NCBI GenBank assembly: GCA_946566415.1
Contig: CAMNWW010000006.1
Location: forward strand, 1 to 23,917
Source: an uncultured Lachnospiraceae bacterium
GTDB lineage: Bacteria > Bacillota > Clostridia > Lachnospirales > Lachnospiraceae
DNA: 23,917 nt
Direction of reading: 5' to 3'
Numbering within the stretch: the first letter of the stretch is position 1; each line of letters opens with the position of its first letter. Below, one piece after another: positions 23,089-23,917 of the stretch. Position numbers and translations under genes: made by a program. The notes below the pieces were generated by a model, which saw only the letters and a program-made list of their open reading frames with translations, was not told where the DNA came from and made no database searches.

Positions 23089-23484
23089 TCAGCTCCTTCT
23101 GATAAACGTAGTCTGGCACTTCGGACAGCGGATCTCGATTTTCCCTTTTCCTTTGGGAACACGGATTTTCTGTTTGCAGGACGGGCATTTGTAAATGTGG
23201 TGGGTCTTACGCTGCGCCATAAGGTTTTTCTGTTTCCAGAAAAAGCCGCGGATACGGGCGGTATATTTAAGAAAAGCCTGGTTTTCTGCAGAGCGCTTGT
23301 AAATGTTTTTAGAAAACATCCGAAAATAAGCATAAATAATAGCCGCCCACGCCAATAGGTAGAAGAGCCGCCAAGGGAGAAAAAGGGTAAAGATCAGCGC
23401 GGCAAATCCAAACCCCGTAAGGAATTTCCCAAAAGAATCCACGCCGTAACGCCCATACATAAATCGAATCAGTTTTTCTTTCAT
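23089..23484 (-). CDS. Small membrane protein with a C-terminal zinc ribbon
   Basis: A 131-residue protein. Two hydrophobic segments (about 20-35 and 38-54) are followed by a basic cytosolic linker and a zinc ribbon with C100-x2-C103 and C120-x2-C123 (KCPSCKQKIRV and RCPKCQTTF). The MKEKLIRFMYGRYGVD beginning is one I associate with small clostridial membrane proteins of unknown role. The start could be 23484, 23490 or 23493; 23484 gives the best distance from the weak GGATGA site. It is the first gene of the zinc-ribbon, DUF5685 and DnaJ-like operon, with 2 nt to the next start. No clear promoter is seen upstream. Confidence 0.8.
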   Translation of the reverse strand: MKEKLIRFMYGRYGVDSFGKFLTGFGFAALIFTLFLPWRLFYLLAWAAIIYAYFRMFSKNIYKRSAENQAFLKYTARIRGFFWKQKNLMAQRKTHHIYKCPSCKQKIRVPKGKGKIEIRCPKCQTTFIRRS

Positions 23485-23596
23485 TGTCATCATCCATTTC
23501 TATCATTTATTAAACAAGTTGATTAGTGTTATTAGCTATTTTACGCTTTTTATTTTGGGAATCAATAAACTTCCTGTTAAAAAAATCTTAAAAGTG

Positions 23597-23605
23597 TGTT
23601 ATAAT
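23597..23605 (+). promoter_or_regulatory. Extended -10 promoter before the structured element
   Basis: TGTTATAAT (23597-23605) is a perfect extended -10 (TG, one base, TATAAT). The -35 region is A+T-rich without a clear hexamer. Transcription would begin near 23612, just at the first arm of the long hairpin. Confidence 0.5.
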
Positions 23606-23616
23606 GTCCACGAAAG

Positions 23617-23690
23617 CTATGAGCCGTGCGAAAACTGTCAGGATCAAATCGGCTGCTGGCAGCCGGATTTGGGCGTGACGGTTTTCATAG
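23617..23690 (+). ncRNA. Long nested hairpin, candidate structured RNA or leader
   Basis: Three helices nest on one axis. CTATG (23617-23621) pairs with CATAG (23686-23690). AAAACTGTCA (23631-23640) pairs with TGACGGTTTT (23676-23685), with one A/G mismatch. AAATCGGCTG (23646-23655) pairs with CAGCCGGATTT (23660-23670), with one bulged G and a CTGG loop. The outer two helices are separated by a one-sided bulge at 23622-23630. It begins right after the predicted transcription start. I do not recognise an RNA family. Confidence 0.45.
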
Positions 23691-23917
23691 GGCGAACGCC
23701 CGTGAATGAGGAAGCCGAAGGCTTGCGAATTCGGCACGGCGAGCAGGAGGGCGAAAGCCCGTGAACGAGGAAGCCGAAGGCTTGCGAATTCGGCACGGCG
23801 AGCAGGAGGGCGAACGCCCGTGAACGAGGAAGCCGAAGGCTTGCGAGTGGGCACTGCGATCTGGAGGGCGAAAGCCCGTGAACGAGGAAGCCGAAGGCTT
23901 GCGAATTCGGCACGGCG
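23690..23917. repeat. Four-copy 59-bp tandem repeat rich in small hairpins, cut by the window edge
   Basis: Units start at 23690, 23749, 23808 and 23866 (spacings 59, 59 and 58). Each has GGGC-GAAM-GCCC, then GTGAAYGAGGAAGCC, then the hairpin AGCC-GAA-GGCT and usually GAATTCGGCACGGCG. The tetraloop alternates GAAC, GAAA, GAAC, GAAA. The third unit has a diverged linker (23846-23865). Units abut with no unique spacers, and the last is truncated by the window end. The unit is not a multiple of three, so it is unlikely to encode a repeat protein. Confidence 0.9.

Larger units (their letters stand above)
23485..23917 (+). other. Right-edge region with promoter, structured element and tandem repeats
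   Basis: No convincing protein gene lies in this 433-base stretch. A short open frame starting at 23519 and minus-strand frames through the repeats have no ribosome binding sites and repeat-derived content. The region reads as a plus-strand promoter, a large hairpin and a repeat array, detailed in separate entries. The transcript may lead to a gene beyond the window. Confidence 0.55.

Noticed and set aside
23644..23913. Repeat protein encoded on the minus strand of the tandem repeats
   Set aside because: The 59- and 58-bp periods shift the reading frame, there is no ribosome binding site, and the frame also runs into the hairpin region.
23690..23917. CRISPR array
   Set aside because: The units are 59 bp, contiguous and lack unique spacers; no cas genes are nearby.

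Overview
The window looks like chromosomal DNA of an anaerobic, gut-type member of the Lachnospiraceae/Clostridia. The signs are strong AAAGGAGG-like ribosome binding sites, a clostridial-type phosphatidylserine/phosphatidylethanolamine pathway, a Rex-like operator, an OFA-family transporter, a Grd-type selenoprotein reductase, a DUF5685/DnaJ cluster, and no respiratory genes. No rRNA, tRNA, insertion sequence or CRISPR array was seen.

Layout. 1-1583: a minus-strand promoter firing out of the left edge, then an isolated AT-rich DUF4143 ATPase. 1697-3948: a small exported protein, an OmpR-type response regulator and a histidine kinase in a tight operon. 4024-5010: an unrecognised soluble protein closed by a strong terminator. 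5111-6295: an MFS permease. 6401-9698: a four-gene membrane-lipid operon (PAP2 phosphatase, flippase-like protein, phosphatidylserine synthase, phosphatidylserine decarboxylase). 9804-12374: one 856-residue redox protein joining CoA-disulfide reductase, rhodanese, siroheme sulfite/nitrite-reductase and ferredoxin domains behind a consensus promoter with a Rex-like palindrome. 12371-13474 (minus): a DUF3810 membrane protein with HExxH. 13625-15525: an RlmI-like methyltransferase and a FrnE/DsbA-like oxidoreductase.

15836-21175 is the most distinctive part. It holds an OFA-family transporter, a GrdE-like subunit and a GrdB-like subunit. The GrdB-like gene is split by an in-frame TGA exactly where known GrdB proteins carry selenocysteine, so it should be read as one 438-residue selenoprotein (18326-19642). 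Facing it across a shared terminator are a half-length GrdB paralogue with Cys at the Sec position and an overlapping TetR/DhaS-type regulator. The GrdE-like subunit appears to lack the cysteine that forms the pyruvoyl cofactor in glycine reductase, and the Sec motif lacks the two cysteines that normally follow. I infer a transporter-coupled, selenium-dependent reductase of unknown substrate, distinct from glycine, sarcosine and betaine reductases. Partner genes grdA, grdC and grdD are not in the window.

21502-23484 (minus) is an overlapping trio: zinc-ribbon membrane protein, DUF5685 protein, DnaJ-domain protein. 23485-23917 has no convincing gene. It holds an extended -10 promoter, a long nested hairpin and four copies of a 59-bp hairpin-rich tandem repeat that continue past the right edge.
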